This document shows positions 1 to 10,733 of a stretch of DNA of 64,000 nucleotides, in pieces. The stretch is from Cricetomys ansorgei. Its lineage: Eukaryota > Chordata > Mammalia > Rodentia > Nesomyidae. Under the pieces are notes generated by a model that ran no database searches, had not been told where the DNA came from, and saw only the letters and a list, made by a program, of their open reading frames with translations. The stretch is from NCBI GenBank assembly GCA_026225945.1, contig JAMJFZ010002575.1:558001-622000 (forward strand). The letters run 5' to 3'. Within the stretch, counting starts at the first letter, position 1. Every line of letters starts with the position of its first letter. A program made the position numbers and the translations under genes.

Positions 1-509
1 ATTCCTCAACGCTCATCTCAAACAACGTGGTGACTGCCTCAGCAGCCAAGGGTAATTTTTCTTCCTCTGTGTTTCTAAGTGACATGCTGCTTGACATTCT
101 CTGGAAGCTCTTGCCATGTTCAGTCTCAGGCTGTGGTCATCTTACATCCTGTCATCTGTTTCCAAACAGTGAACCTCTTGTAGCCAGGAGCCACAATTCA
201 TAAATTTTCAGTTTCCAAAGTAACTTCATAGAAAATACCTTGTTTAATTCTTAAAACTAATCTTAGAAGTGATATTTTATCTCTACAAAACACAGACACT
301 TACTATAGAAATATATAAATAAGAGGAGCAAAGTTGTTAGTTGTAATGCTACAATAAGATGATGGCCACATTTGATATTTGAAATTAAATGCTTGTTTCT
401 TAAAATAGTGCCATATTATGCACAGAATTTAGCATTTGGCAATGTAGTGCAAATACTTTCACATAAGGGGAGTGTATCATTATTGTTATACTAATATTGT
501 TAAGTTAGT
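1..509. other. Unassigned AT-rich sequence
   Basis: No gene or confident repeat is visible. Around 240-330 a short stretch faintly resembles the reverse strand of MIR, but it is too diverged to call. Confidence 0.5.
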
Positions 510-519
510 TTCATTTCTT

Positions 520-660
520 TGAAACAAAGTTTCTCTGTGTAGCCCTGGCTAGCCTGGAACTCACTCTGTAGACCAGGCTGGCCTCGAACTCAGAGATCTG
601 CCTGCCTCTGCCTCCCTAGTGCTGGGATTCAAGGCATGCACTACCACACCCCAGTCGGGA
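520..660 (-). repeat. B1 SINE (7SL-derived)
   Basis: Reverse complement of a B1: T-rich end, then the usual 'gtagccctggct' and 'ccaggctggcctcgaact' blocks and 'gtgctgggatt' near the element's 5' end. It is about full length and roughly 10% diverged. A target-site duplication is visible: ttcatttctt at 510-519 and ttcatttttt at 661-670. This shows L1-mediated insertion on the minus strand. Confidence 0.93.
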
Positions 661-663
661 TTC

Positions 664-930
664 ATTTTTTAAGGGCTATACAACATTACATTTTCTGAAT
701 GTGCTATAATTATCCAGCTAAATTTTTATTTTATGTTGTTTAGATTATTTCCAGTTTTGTTATCATCAAAAAAATATGACCATTCTTGCTAGCTGACTTT
801 TATTCCAGACCTGATTTTCCTAGGGAAGTTCTATGTGGATTTGCCAAGTCCAAAGATGTGTATTCATTTTAAAGAACTTCCTCAGATTCTCTGCAGGAGG
901 GCCATACCTACTCACATCCTGCTAGTAGCA
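664..930 (-). repeat. Old L1 (L1M-like) 3' fragment
   Basis: The order of blocks follows the reverse strand of the old L1 ORF2 C-terminus: a degraded 'ggctgaataatattccatt'-like segment, then a 'gttgtttccag'-like segment, then 'cctaggagtggaattgctgggtc'-like sequence at about 820-860. It is highly diverged and the distal boundary is uncertain. Confidence 0.5.
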
Positions 931-1616
931 CATGAGAAGTCTTCCCAAGTAGTTGCTCCCATTTTATAAAAGTGGCTAACGAGGCTTAGGAAAGTCGAGC
1001 ACGGGTGTGTTTGCGCCTCATCTTCTAGCAGTAGAGGCTGCAGATATCTCATGTCCCTGCCCACCCTCTTTGTTCTTGCACGTCTTACCAATATCTTGCA
1101 ACTGACGGTGCCCAACTGAGTGCTGTGTTCCCCAGAAGGGAATGTAGAGGTGGACATGGCTAGAGGGTCATTCCCAGAGCCTTACCAAAGTCATCATCCC
1201 CATCTAGTTTCCCATGTGGCTGAGGCTGATACAGCAGACGGGAGGACTGTTGGGAGGTACTGTTTATGATACCCTCACCCTCTTTTGCGAAGGTGCGAAT
1301 TGCTTCAACTTAGCGTTAGTATATTAAGCCCTGGGATGGAGCCAGTCAGCCTCCAACATCTCTTTTCCTCTCCCCCTCCAACCTCCTTTCCCCTTGCACC
1401 ACTTTTCTTTTTCTCTTCCTGAAGATTTCACATACGAGTAGGAAAGGTTGATGGACAGGGAGTGCTGTGAACTGCCATGTGTGTTTGCCACTGCTTCTGG
1501 CTGCTGCGTCACACCATCCCCTCCTCTGTCGACGCTCATAGAGATGAGGTCCGGGTCAGGGCTAGGTTCAGAGCTAGGCAAGGCAAGAAGTTCTGCCTGT
1601 TTCCCATGCCCTTCGA
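931..1616. other. Unassigned sequence
   Basis: No repeat or gene recognised. Short frames on both strands have no domain-like content. Confidence 0.5.
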
Positions 1617-1669
1617 TCTCTCTCTCTCTCTCTCACACATACACACACACACAAACACACACACACACC
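1617..1669. repeat. (TC)n-(CA)n compound microsatellite
   Basis: About nine TC units run straight into an interrupted CA array. The array gives threonine/histidine- and serine/leucine-rich translations in overlapping frames, which are artefacts. Confidence 0.97.
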
Positions 1670-3994
1670 CACCATGGTCTTTATGGCCCTGGAGAGTGTA
1701 TGTGTTTGTGTTTCGAGAAGAGCTCCCTCCTGAGGTCCTGCTGTAGTCACAGGCTTCTGCTCTAGCTGGACCTCCACAGGCCCTGGGGTGATGCTGGTAT
1801 TCCTTGGATAGGATTCAGGCCAGCATTAGTCAAGAGCAGCCTACCTGCCTCCGGCTCTGGGATTAATAAAATGCACATTAGGAAGAGGAAGGATGATCAG
1901 AGGTGACACCAGCATGCTCCCATGCGGGGCACTGCTTCAGGGCTACAATATACACAGATTTCTCCTTTCCCAGAACTGACAAGAAGCTATCTCCACTTGT
2001 TTCCCTGCCGCCCACAGAAAGCTCGGAGGCAGAAATATAGCCTGTAATCTCCTTTCTGTCACCAGCAGTGACTCCTCTGAGCATAAGGAGGGCAGCTTGC
2101 ATGTCAGAAAGCTCCAAGGAAAATGAGAGACAGTAACAGGGTGGAAGGAGGAGGCTGCAGATGTGTGCTTGCCATCTTTCCTAACTCAGCCACCTCCAGG
2201 GACCAGGGTGTCCCTTTCTCACCAGGGCAATGATCCCAATAGAGAATAGTCTCTATTCAAAGCCCCCCATCCTTTAACAGGCATCCAGGGACAATACTGC
2301 CTGATCCTGGGCTGGAGCCAGACAGAACAGCCTGAGACTGGGCTGAGTCATGGAGGCAGACAGAAGGACTCCCAGAGAACTGAGTCCTGAATGACCTGAT
2401 GTGAAAATCCAGATGTTTGGAAGACAAGGAAAGAATCAGAGCTTTAATTTGAAGATGAAGTCTCTTTCATCCCTACTACCTCCCCAAACAGAGGAGTGAA
2501 GCTTGCAGCTCCTTGGTTCTACCAGGCCCCTCCTTGCTGCCCAAGTTCTTCTGACAAGGAGAATAGCTTCTCCAGAGAACGCCTTTACCTATTTTGCCAA
2601 CTTGCACATGGGCATTTTGCAGATGAGCAGGACAGTAATAAAGATAGCTGCTGGAATATCTGGCCAGAGGTCCAAAGTGAAGGCCCATCCCCTCCCCACT
2701 TGGAGATACTCCTCCTCCCTGGTATCTATCCTAGTACTAAAAGGTGCTGAGTTCTTTGTCCTAAGTGGCCCAAGCACCTTGAAAGAGTCTATACTCAATC
2801 TGGAGCCCACTTGAGGGCTTCCCCTTCAGTAAGTGCAGCTCTGGCAATGTAGTTAGCTTGCCTACACTGTCCCTCCTGCAATGCCCCAATGATGGCATCT
2901 GTAATAATCTTGGCTTCCTTCCTTCCCTGTGCCAGGGCATGTGAGCTAAGGAGGTATAGCAGCTAGCTCTGGGTCTGTCACAGATGTGTTCTGTGATGTT
3001 GCCCAGTCTCCTCCGAGTCTGAAATTAATTTCATCATCAACCTTATATCATTGCCTTCATTGTCTTCCATAGACAAGAAACTCGGCCTGAAAACATGGCA
3101 TTTCCTATCTCATTCTCTGAGGATTCTTGATCATCAGTTGAACTGAATTGTCACCCCAAGGAAAGCCTAGACTATAACAAGAGCAAGGGAGCTGACCTCT
3201 GGGAGCCTGGACTGTGATCTAGGAACAGTGGTGCTCCCTGGGAGTCTGTGTGTCATAGTCAGCCTTGTTTTTCTATTTCTCTTCTGTGCAGATCCCAGCA
3301 GCTGTCCAAGGCCAGGAAGAGGAAACTCTAGATTTCTTAAGCTTTCACTCTTGTCCTTTACTATCAGCTTGAACTTTGGTCTCTGACCCAATTCCCAATA
3401 ATTCTGAATTTCAACTTTTGTCCCAGCTGAGCGAGGCTGCCACTATTCACCACCCAATACCTAGTACACACTGGCCTGTGCACCCTGTTCTCATGCTAGA
3501 GAACCTAGAAGACCTTCCTGTCTTCCTGTCTCCAGTGCCTACCAATCCCTAAAGCTAGCTCCAGTCTTACCCCGCTAAAGATCTGCCCCTCACACCCTGT
3601 GTATGACAGGCTCTTAACATGATTGTCTTTTCTGAACTTCAGCTCTTTGAGTTAAACGAAATCTCCATGGAATCACCAGCCTCCTGTGTTTTATTTCTTG
3701 TACTCCCTCCGTGCATGCCTAGGTTAGCGCTGAGCCTGTGTAGATCATGCAAACTATCATTCTTGCCACACGGAGAGGAGACATTACTAGAAAATATTAA
3801 CTCAGATCAATGCTGAACCAGTTCAGTCAAGAGTTTGCTTATTTGGTTATTAGTATTCACTGCTGACGGCATTGTGATACTCTGTATTTCACTGTGTCCC
3901 TGAATTGAGTGCTTTTGACTGAGGATGAGTTCACATGCTTCTAGCACTCCCCAAGTGAGAGAAAAGTAGCACGGAGCAGTGATGCCGTCAGTCA
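1670..3994. other. Unassigned, mostly unique-looking DNA
   Basis: A long stretch with no confident repeat or gene. At 2935-3030 there is a faint MIR-like block (ctctgggtctgtcac...gatgttgcccagtct), and 3480-3760 is pyrimidine-rich in a way old L2 can be. Neither is good enough to call. Short frames lack any recognisable protein. Confidence 0.45.
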
Positions 3995-4168
3995 AACACG
4001 GATTCAATCCCAGGTCTCACTCTTCCTCCTGTCTTATTTCTGTAAAAAAGGAACAGCAATGCCTAACTCATGGGGTGTTATGGTATTTATATCACATATA
4101 TGGCGTGTTTAGCAGAGAATAAGGAGCTCCCAGTAGCATGGAGTAACTCTTTAATAAATGGTAACTCG
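3995..4168 (+). repeat. MIR SINE
   Basis: Plus-strand MIR: 'gattcaatcccaggtctcac' matches the tRNA/core junction, then 'tttctgtaaaaaaggaacagcaatgc', an ATT-rich centre, and 'ctttaataaatggtaac', which matches the LINE-like 3' end. Confidence 0.75.
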
Positions 4169-4204
4169 TCATTCACAGTACTGATAGTAACAGTATGTAT
4201 GCTC

Positions 4205-4345
4205 TGATATCATTTCCTAAAAACCTACCCATCCTTTAAGAGTGAGCTCTCCATGTTTGTAATCTGTCGCTGTTCACCCTGTATTACAGTAACATTGAGC
4301 ACACGGTTATTTTTGTTTTAATTATAGAAATGACATAACCTCAAA
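4205..4345 (+). repeat. Possible L2 fragment
   Basis: 'cccatcctttaagagtgagctc' followed by 'cctgtattacagtaacattgagcac' has the order of the L2 3' region ('catccttcaa...cagctcaaatg' and 'cattgtattgtaattgtctg'). Diverged and tentative. Confidence 0.35.
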
Positions 4346-5019
4346 TTACTGGGTTTGTGCTGCTCGGTTTTGTTGTTACTGTTGCTGTTCATTGATTTAA
4401 GCTTCTGAACCTAATCCTGGAAATGAGGCCTTTGGTTTTTCTGAACTAATCATGCATTTTCAGAGTCAACATATTTAAGCAGAGTAGGAGAAGGAGTACT
4501 AAACTCAGAGATGCATTGTCCATAAAATAAGTCTGAGTTTGTGTAAATTCTTTGCCAATCATAACTCACTGTAACTGACTTGGTAACTCTCTCAGCGTAT
4601 CCCTGGTAAGTTACTTATGTGTGTTTTTATACTCGGTTTCTACTTTACACTATAACTACTCGTGTTATAAATAAGGTTGAAGAAGTCTTAACAAATAGTA
4701 ACAGGAATGTACTGAAAGGGACCTCCAATATAAAACAGCATTTTTGTGGTGTTTTACTCGATGGCTTGAAGTTAGGTCATATGCAGTTAATAAAGGCAGA
4801 CCTTCACCACACCTTTGACTCCAGCCCAGTCCATTTTGAATTTTGTCACACTGTCATTTGAAAACCAAATTGCTTTAAAAATACAAAAAAGGACACAAGT
4901 GAGCAAGCTCTTGCTTAGCTAACTATTACTACGGCCATAAAATTGTTCTCCATCATTGCTATTCACCCTTCTTTTCAGTTTCCAAATTCTCAAACTTGTA
5001 TGATTTCAGCATTTTTATA
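4346..5019. other. Unassigned AT-rich sequence
   Basis: No repeat or gene recognised. The small plus-strand frame at 4619-4861 has no domain and no supporting context. Confidence 0.5.
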
Positions 5020-5181
5020 CTATATTTTATTAAGCGTCAGTGTGCGTGGATGTGCTTGCACCATGGTGTGGAGGTCAGACATTTTGTGTCAGTTTTCTAC
5101 TATCATGTGTGTACTGGGGATCGAACTCAGATTCTCTGGCTTGGCAGCGGGCACTTTCACCCACCAAGCCACCTCCCCAGT
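5020..5181 (-). repeat. B2/B3-class SINE
   Basis: Reverse strand of a tRNA-headed SINE: 'ggtgtggaggtcagac', 'gtactggggatcgaactcag', 'cggcagcgggcac'-type sequence and 'ccaccaagccacctccccag', the reverse of the A-box head. The ORFs across it are shadows. Confidence 0.85.
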
Positions 5182-5314
5182 GCTTCTCACACATTCTGCC
5201 TTCAGTGTATGAACAAGAAGACATCAAAGGGTAAGCCTAGAGGTTTTGGTTTGGGATTGTTTGTTTTCTCGTGAGAGGCCAGTAATAATGTTCGTGTATA
5301 CAAATGTGTGAAAC

Positions 5315-5392
5315 TAGAGGGCATATAGCTCAGTGACAGGAGAGCATATACAGGCTGAATCCCTAGCATCTCACACACACACACACACACAC
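5315..5392 (+). repeat. ID-type SINE with (CA)n tail
   Basis: 'gcatatagctcagtgacaggagagcatatacaggctgaatccctagcatc' is a degraded ID (tRNA-Ala-like) head including the A-box region, followed by an 11-unit CA run at 5371-5392 in place of the A-rich tail. Confidence 0.75.
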
Positions 5393-5614
5393 AAAACTAA
5401 ACTAAAACACTAGTATACATGAAAAATGGAGATAAAGGATTTAAAATATTTTTTTAAAGATTCAGTTCTCCAGAGTTTTGTCTCAGGGCTACCCTTCCCC
5501 ATCTAGGGGAATTACTCCCTCCCCTCTGGTTTCCCAATAACTGGGATCATACCTACAGGATAAAGGCTATGAACCATAAGCTGCGTCACTGAATTATTAT
5601 CCTTTGTTCCTACA

Positions 5615-5735
5615 CGAGTCCTTCTGTGAAGCCTGAGCTCCCAGAGAACAGAGGACTCAGTATTTCCCACACTGCATCTTTAGCCTTGCAACCCACTCAG
5701 TGTATATTTATGAAATTAGAGAATGGATGGATGAG
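5615..5735 (+). repeat. L2 3' end
   Basis: 'gagctcccagagaacagaggact' then 'cactcagtgtatatttatgaaattagagaatggatggatg' follows the L2 3' terminal order (gagctccttgagggcagggact ... caataaatatttgttgaatgaatg). Confidence 0.55.
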
Positions 5736-6689
5736 CAGGAATGCCAAGAGCAGTCAAGAGATCTGGCCAGTTTGACCAGACATGCAGAGAAATGGACTAT
5801 GGGAAGAACTGGTGGCTTAAGAACCTATCATGGAAAGTAAACGAGTCTTTTAAATGAAACAAGCCACCCCCTCAGACCCCAGCTTTAAAGATGCCCTTAA
5901 ATTTGCCCAACAAGGTTTTATGTTGTAGAAGTTTATTTTTAGTTGTGTTTAAAATAACTGGTTTTGTGCACTTTTGGGGAAAGGGACGCATAGGCCTCGG
6001 CTTTTTGTATTGTTTGCAGGTGTTGGATTCATGTGGGGAATGTTTGATTGCTAATGATCTGCATGTGCTATCAGTAGAAAACCTGAGGAGTTCTGAAAGA
6101 ATGAAAACACCTGAGCTTAGACACTTGGGGTTCCACTGTGAGGATGGTGCTGACCATGACAGTGGTTTCCTCTGCTGAGGTCTGGGCAGGGTTTGCAGTT
6201 GTGAAATATGCCTCCATGACCTATTTGCTGAGCCACCACAGCAGTGTACTACAACAGTTTCATTTCTTGGGGAAAACTTGGAGGCTTATCAGAAGACTTC
6301 AACACTGAAAATCTACAAAACCCTACCTGTGTCTAGCTCCCTTCACCCCAGCCTCCTTACTGGGATCCTTCCCTAGTAGTCAGACCTTCTACCTTGGACC
6401 CTGATCCCTCACTCCTCAAGCTGATGGAGACCCTGCCTGGATGCTGAAGCAGAGGTCTCCAGAAGCAGAGAAACCTAAGTGCATCTTGATACTATCAAGC
6501 TGTTCGTGTTCTGACCCAGCTGGAGTCAGCTATGTCTTTCCTTTCCCTTTCCATGGACATACTTCAACAGGAACCTCCTCTCCTGCCCCCTTCTGTGCCC
6601 CTGCTCAGCACTGCGATGGTTCCAGCACAAGTGTCTCCTATGAACAAGTCTATTAGCTCTTCTCCCACCAGCCTCTTATGGTCTGAGTA
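5736..6689. other. Unassigned sequence
   Basis: No confident feature. From about 6530 the strand becomes pyrimidine-rich and may be upstream L2 sequence leading into the next entry. Confidence 0.45.
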
Positions 6690-6812
6690 CAAGGTGTCTA
6701 CTCTGCTGGATTATCTTATCTTCGGCGGAATCTCAAAGCCACACATCTCCCCAGATCCCGATATGCAGTTTGTATATGTCAGGTGTTTACTAAATATCTG
6801 TTGATGAAGGCA
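6690..6812 (+). repeat. Possible L2 3' end
   Basis: 'catctccccagatcccgatatgcag...gtcaggtgtttactaaatatctgttgatgaagg' resembles the L2 terminus (tgcctggcacatag...aataaatatttgttgaatg). Confidence 0.45.
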
Positions 6813-6859
6813 TAAGTAACTGTATAAATTCAACAGAAGACTTGACATATTAACACACT

Positions 6860-7040
6860 ACATGCTTATATCCTTTACAAGGAGATATATTATCCAGTTA
6901 GTAGTTAGCCCTTGTACCAGCCTGTGAAATAGTTAAAAGTAGTTCCAACGTTAAAAGGGAAACGAGGTTCGGAAAATTAAGTGAGTTTTCAGAAGTCACA
7001 AGGCTAGGAAAGGGGAGAAATGGAGGAGCAGGGCCCAAGG
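6860..7040 (-). repeat. MIR SINE
   Basis: Reverse-strand MIR: 'ccagcctgtgaaatagttaaaagtagtt', 'gggaaacgaggttcggaaaattaagtgagtt', 'agaagtcacaaggctaggaa'. This is the familiar 'gaggaaactgaggc...aaggtcacacagctagtaag' order. Confidence 0.7.
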
Positions 7041-7077
7041 ATTATGTTGGAACCTCATTAACACAGCTCCTCAGTGT

Positions 7078-7249
7078 CTGCTCCTCTGCCCACCTGTCCA
7101 TCTATCCATCTGCCCCTCTGCCCGCATGTACACCTGCCCCTCTGCCTGCCTGTCCACCTGCCCCTCTGCCTGCCTGTCCACTTGCCCCTCTGCCCACCTG
7201 CCCCTCTGCCCGCCTGCCCCTCTGCCCACCTGTCCACCTATCCACCTAG
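7078..7249. repeat. CT-rich minisatellite (about 12/24-bp unit)
   Basis: Tandem array built on 'tgcccctctgcccgcc' and 'tgtccacc' half-units, about 12 or 24 bases per repeat, with point variants (cctgcctgtccacc, cccgcatgtacacc). It produces Pro/Leu/Cys-rich frames at 7074-7304 and 7126-7410. These translate the repeat and are not evidence for a gene. Confidence 0.93.
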
Positions 7250-7556
7250 CCAGGGGAAAGATTTCAAGAAACGGGGCTGCTTTTCTACCTCACTTGGGAA
7301 ATAAACAAGAAGAATTTTTCTTCTCATCCTTTGGTGAGTCAGTGACATTTCGCTTGACAAAGGATGTAGGAAAAGCCTCTCCTGGGACTAGTTTTAGGAT
7401 GAAGCTCTGATAATATTGCTTTATTGAAAAGGGACGCCAGGAACTGATCTCCGGATGGCCTTTACATGAAGTAATTTATGCAGAGAAAAAGAAATATATA
7501 TTTTTAAAGAAAAATGCATTGATCTGCACATAATCACAATGACAGTGGTAAGGACA

Positions 7557-7585
<29 letters not shown>
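7557..7585. repeat. (CA)n microsatellite
   Basis: About 14 uninterrupted CA units. Confidence 0.97.
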
Positions 7586-7588
<3 letters not shown>

Positions 7589-8314
7589 TCGGTCTCTTTC
7601 TCCTCCCTCCTTTTCTCCCTCTTCCCCCAAAACACTGTCACAGACACACAAAGGCACAGATTCTGGTTCATGCCACACACAGCAAAAAGTTGAAGGACTC
7701 CAAGTCAGGGGACATTGAGTCGCCACACAGACACAGCCCACTTGATGAACAGTGCAATGGCCCTGGCTCTCTCTTCTGTGCCCTCTGAGGAAAACTGTGA
7801 TTTTTTTTTTCCCCACACATGAAAATTTTAGTCATTAAGGAATGCACAAAGAATCACATCAATGAAGAGATTAATCTCTCTGGGCCTCTTTACCCTGCCC
7901 GACTCAGGCCCTGCTCCCTCCTGTGTGATCACACTTCACAGGAGATGGTGCCAACCAGATGACCTGCTGCCCAAGGCACAGCTCCAGTCAAGAAGATTTA
8001 TACCCTGGGCCTCGCTCAGGCCTCCGCCATAACCTTGTCTGAAGAGAGCAGAGGAAGCATAAAAAAGGAAGGGAAGTGAAATGTACATAAAACTCTCATT
8101 CAGATGCCACTCAGAAACGGAAGGGATGGAGAAGGCATACACTTAAAACTTCCTCTCCAAGCTGCTCACAACGGGCTGGATTCCCAAGGACCTGAGAACC
8201 GGGACTTCTCTTCTCACTGTGGAGAATTTTGACTTGGCCTCAAGTAGATCCCAGGATGCCTGTTCTTACAGAACGAGCACATGAAAGCACAAAAGAAGCC
8301 AGAAACTGCACTGG
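7586..8314. other. Unassigned sequence
   Basis: No repeat or gene recognised. A short T-run lies at about 7801-7810. Confidence 0.5.
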
Positions 8315-8440
8315 GGTTAGCAAGTATTAGCACTATACTGCTCTGGGCCTCGGTTTCTCTTTATGTAAAAAGGTTAGAACTGGATGGTCATTTCCAGCAG
8401 GCCTTTAGTAAGACTTTCCGTACCTCCAAATCTGCTAGAC
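8315..8440 (+). repeat. MIR/MIR3-type SINE
   Basis: 'ctgggcctcggtttctctttatgtaaaaaggttagaactggatggtcatttccagcagg' matches the MIR3-like order 'cctcagtttccccatctgtaaaatg...gaactagatgatct...ccttccagc'. Confidence 0.6.
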
Positions 8441-8524
8441 CATTTTCGCGTCCCAAAGCATGTCCAGTCGTGCCCATTGGCTTTCTGTGCAAGATGCACA
8501 ATAGTAAGGGCAGTAGTGCCACAA

Positions 8525-8615
8525 TCAATACTCCAAGTAAACAGACAGAGAAGTCAAAACTGAGACCTAAGTGTCTTGGCTAAGGTCACAAAAAGAATCG
8601 GCATTGATTCACCTT
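8525..8615 (-). repeat. MIR fragment
   Basis: 'agacagagaagtcaaaactgagacctaagtgtcttggctaaggtcacaaaaag' is the reverse-strand MIR core (gaaactgaggc...aagtgacttgcccaaggtcacac). Confidence 0.5.
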
Positions 8616-8837
8616 CTGTGGAGTCACTCCCTATTTAAAAACAGTAACAACACAAAGCACACGGTTTTCACTAACATTTTTGTCTTATCACCTGGGTCAG
8701 ATTGATTAAATAACAATTGAATTGTGTGTGGCTTAGGAGAGAGACCTGGGAAAGATGGCCCTTCCTTTTAGGAAAAAAGGTCAGACCCACTTTTGGCTAT
8801 CAAAGGGACAAGATGAAAGAAAGGGGAAGGAAGCTGA

Positions 8838-9125
8838 CATTCACTCACTCAACAGGTGCTTGTTGGGTGGCTGCTTTGTGTGAGGATCCTGACCAGAAAA
8901 GTGACACAGAGCCTGAATTTGTGAGGCTTTGCCCTGGGCTGGGAGAGAGCTGGGAGCAGTGAAGACAATCACAAGACAATAAATGAGGTTTATAAATAAA
9001 ATACCATGTCCGATGACAACAAAAGGTAAGGCGAAAGGTAAAGCAAGGCAGGTGGAGTCTTAGGACTCAACAGCCCCTCATTGAGACTGTATGGGAGAGG
9101 GGGGACTGAGGGAAGGACATAGAGG
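8838..9125 (-). repeat. L2 3' end
   Basis: Starts with 'cattcactcactcaacaggtgcttgttggg', the reverse of the L2 terminal 'aataaatatttgttgaatgaatgaatg'. Then 'gccctgggctgggagagagctgggagcagtgaagacaatcac' and 'caataaatgaggtttataaataaaatacc' follow in L2 order. Confidence 0.8.
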
Positions 9126-9128
9126 GTG

Positions 9129-9492
9129 TGGTGTTTTGAATGAGAATGTCCTCCATAGTCTCAGGCATTTGAATTCTTGGTCTACACTTGATGGCATTTA
9201 GGGATGGGGTGGGCGGGAGATTCAGGTGCTGCTACCTTGCTGGAGGAAGTACATCATTGAGGGTAGACTTTGAGATTAAAGTAAAGGCCAAGCTCTGCTT
9301 CATTTGCTTCATCCCTGTGGTTAAAACACTTAGCTCCCTTCCCCCAGCTGCCATATCTATGGCTTGGTGCCATGCCTTCCAACTGTGGTGGACTCTTACC
9401 CCTCCGGAACTGTAAGCACAAACAAACCCTTTCTTTTACAAATTGCCTTGGTCATAATGTTTTATTACAGCAACAGACAAGTGTCGTCAACT
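9129..9492 (+). repeat. MaLR-type LTR (rodent MT/ORR1-like)
   Basis: Solo LTR of the ERVL-MaLR class. It starts 'tggtgttttgaatgagaatgtcc'. It has 'ggcatttgaattcttggtct' and 'cttgctggaggaagtacatc', and ends 'ggaactgtaagcac...ttctttt..aaattgccttggtcataatgttttattacagcaaca', a typical MaLR terminus. No internal retroviral coding sequence is attached. The exact subfamily is not assignable by eye. Confidence 0.82.
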
Positions 9493-9561
9493 ACAGCTAA
9501 TGAATATGACTAAAGTACATGCATATAGGAAAATGTCATGATGAAACTCTGTTTGTTGTTT

Positions 9562-9632
9562 TTCAGTACTGGGACTGGGGACTGAACCTAGAGCAAATCT
9601 TTGGCCACTGAACTGTATCCCCAGCTCTCTTT
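9562..9632 (-). repeat. ID-type SINE fragment
   Basis: Reverse-strand ID head: 'tactgggactggggactgaaccta' (reverse of the B-box) and 'ggccactgaactgtatccccagc' (reverse of the A-box end). Confidence 0.75.
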
Positions 9633-9657
9633 TTTGCTTCTTTTAAACATTCAGATC

Positions 9658-9797
9658 TAGCCTAGAGTGGTGGTACACGCCTTTAATTCCAGCACTTGGG
9701 AGGCAGCGGCAGGCAGGGCTCTGTGAGTTTAAGGTTCACCATGGATCTACATGGCAACTTCCAGGCCAGCCAGGGATACACAGTAAGACCCTGGAGA
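9658..9797 (+). repeat. B1 SINE
   Basis: Plus-strand 7SL-derived SINE: 'gagtggtggtacacgcctttaattccagcacttgggaggcagcggcaggcagggc', 'tgtgagttt', 'ggccagccagggatacacagtaagaccctg'. It runs into a GA microsatellite where the A-tail would be. Confidence 0.88.
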
Positions 9798-9800
9798 GAC

Positions 9801-9802
<2 letters not shown>

Positions 9803-9853
<51 letters not shown>
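9803..9853. repeat. (GA)n microsatellite
   Basis: About 24 GA units grown from the B1 tail. It makes an Arg/Glu-repeat frame (9696-9890) that is not a gene. Confidence 0.97.
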
Positions 9854-9855
<2 letters not shown>

Positions 9856-9955
9856 ACCTAGTCTCACTAAGTTGCCCAGGCTGGCTTTGATCTAGCCCTT
9901 ATGGGCCTTGGCTTTGTAATCCCCATGCTTCAGCCTCCCATAGGAGCTGAGCCCA
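9856..9955 (-). repeat. B1/7SL-derived SINE fragment
   Basis: 'gtctcactaagttgcccaggctggctttgatc' and 'cccatgcttcagcctcccataggagctg' are reverse-strand 7SL-type sequence (PB1 or the B4 body). Confidence 0.65.
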
Positions 9956-10011
9956 GACTGGCTAAAATCTTTATTTTGTATAATTAATATATATTAATAT
10001 ATAAACCAATA

Positions 10012-10134
10012 AGGACTGGGGAAGCAGAGTGTTTGCCTAGAGCATAACTAAGGCCCAGATTTTGATCACCAGCACCTCCAAAAAACAAATCGTAACAAAT
10101 ACTAATTTTTAAAAGACAAAAAAAAAAAAAAAAA
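10012..10134 (+). repeat. ID-type SINE with A-rich tail
   Basis: 'gactggggaagcagagtgtttgcctagagcataactaaggcccagattttgatcaccagcacc' is a degraded ID body, followed by A-rich sequence and a 17-base A-run at 10118-10134. Confidence 0.65.
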
Positions 10135-10428
10135 TTAAGTCCCTCTATTAACTTTAAAATAGGAAAATAGGCCAGAGTCTGAGAAACCAAGGGATATAAA
10201 ACAGCCAAATGGAGAAAAGAAGGAATCTCTCAGGAAACAGGCTTGGGGCAAGGTGTCTGCTAGACCCAAGGAGGAGAGGACAGACAAGGGAGCCTCCTCT
10301 GCTGGGATAAGGAGGGAAATTTATCATTCTCTCTATTCAGAGTTTAACACATTCCTTCTCCATCCGCATCAGGTGTCCCTCTGGCATCTCCTCAGGCCAT
10401 GGACTAAGGGCAGGTAAGTGAGGTGCTT
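10135..10428. other. Unassigned sequence
   Basis: No repeat or gene recognised. Confidence 0.5.
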
Positions 10429-10733
10429 GCCTCAGGCACAAAGTTCAAGAGGCACCAAAACCAAAGGAATGGAGCAAGGCCAGTAACAGTGGCCACACTT
10501 TGCCTGCTCTCACTGGAATCCGGGGCTAAGGGCAAATCTGTAGCACTTTCTCTTACTTCATGCACATGTATCCAAATAGCACATCGTGCCCTGTAAGCAC
10601 ATATCCGTACATGTAGTTTTCTTCCATGCATTTGTCATTAATTTATTTTTCACTTTAAAAACAATTGCACTAAAATATTATTTCACTTGAATATTGAGTT
10701 TTGGACATCTCCTTAAATTTTGTGTCGGAGTTT
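10429..10733. mobile_element. Degenerate DNA transposon with terminal inverted repeats (hAT-like?)
   Basis: The first ~33 bases (10429-10461, gcctcaggcacaaag...ccaaaac) and the reverse complement of 10698-10733 (ctccgacacaaaatt...ccaaaac) align over most of their length. That gives degraded terminal inverted repeats around a ~300-bp AT-rich interior. The ends resemble non-autonomous hAT (Tip100/Zaphod-class) elements from memory. The family assignment is tentative and no transposase coding remains. Confidence 0.5.

Noticed and set aside
5371..5392. CRISPR-like or other spaced repeats
   Set aside because: The direct repeats in this window are microsatellites without unique spacers, and the sequence is mammalian.
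7074..7410. Pro/Cys/Leu-rich frames suggesting a secreted repeat protein
   Set aside because: They translate a CT-rich minisatellite that is open in several frames. No start context or promoter supports a gene.
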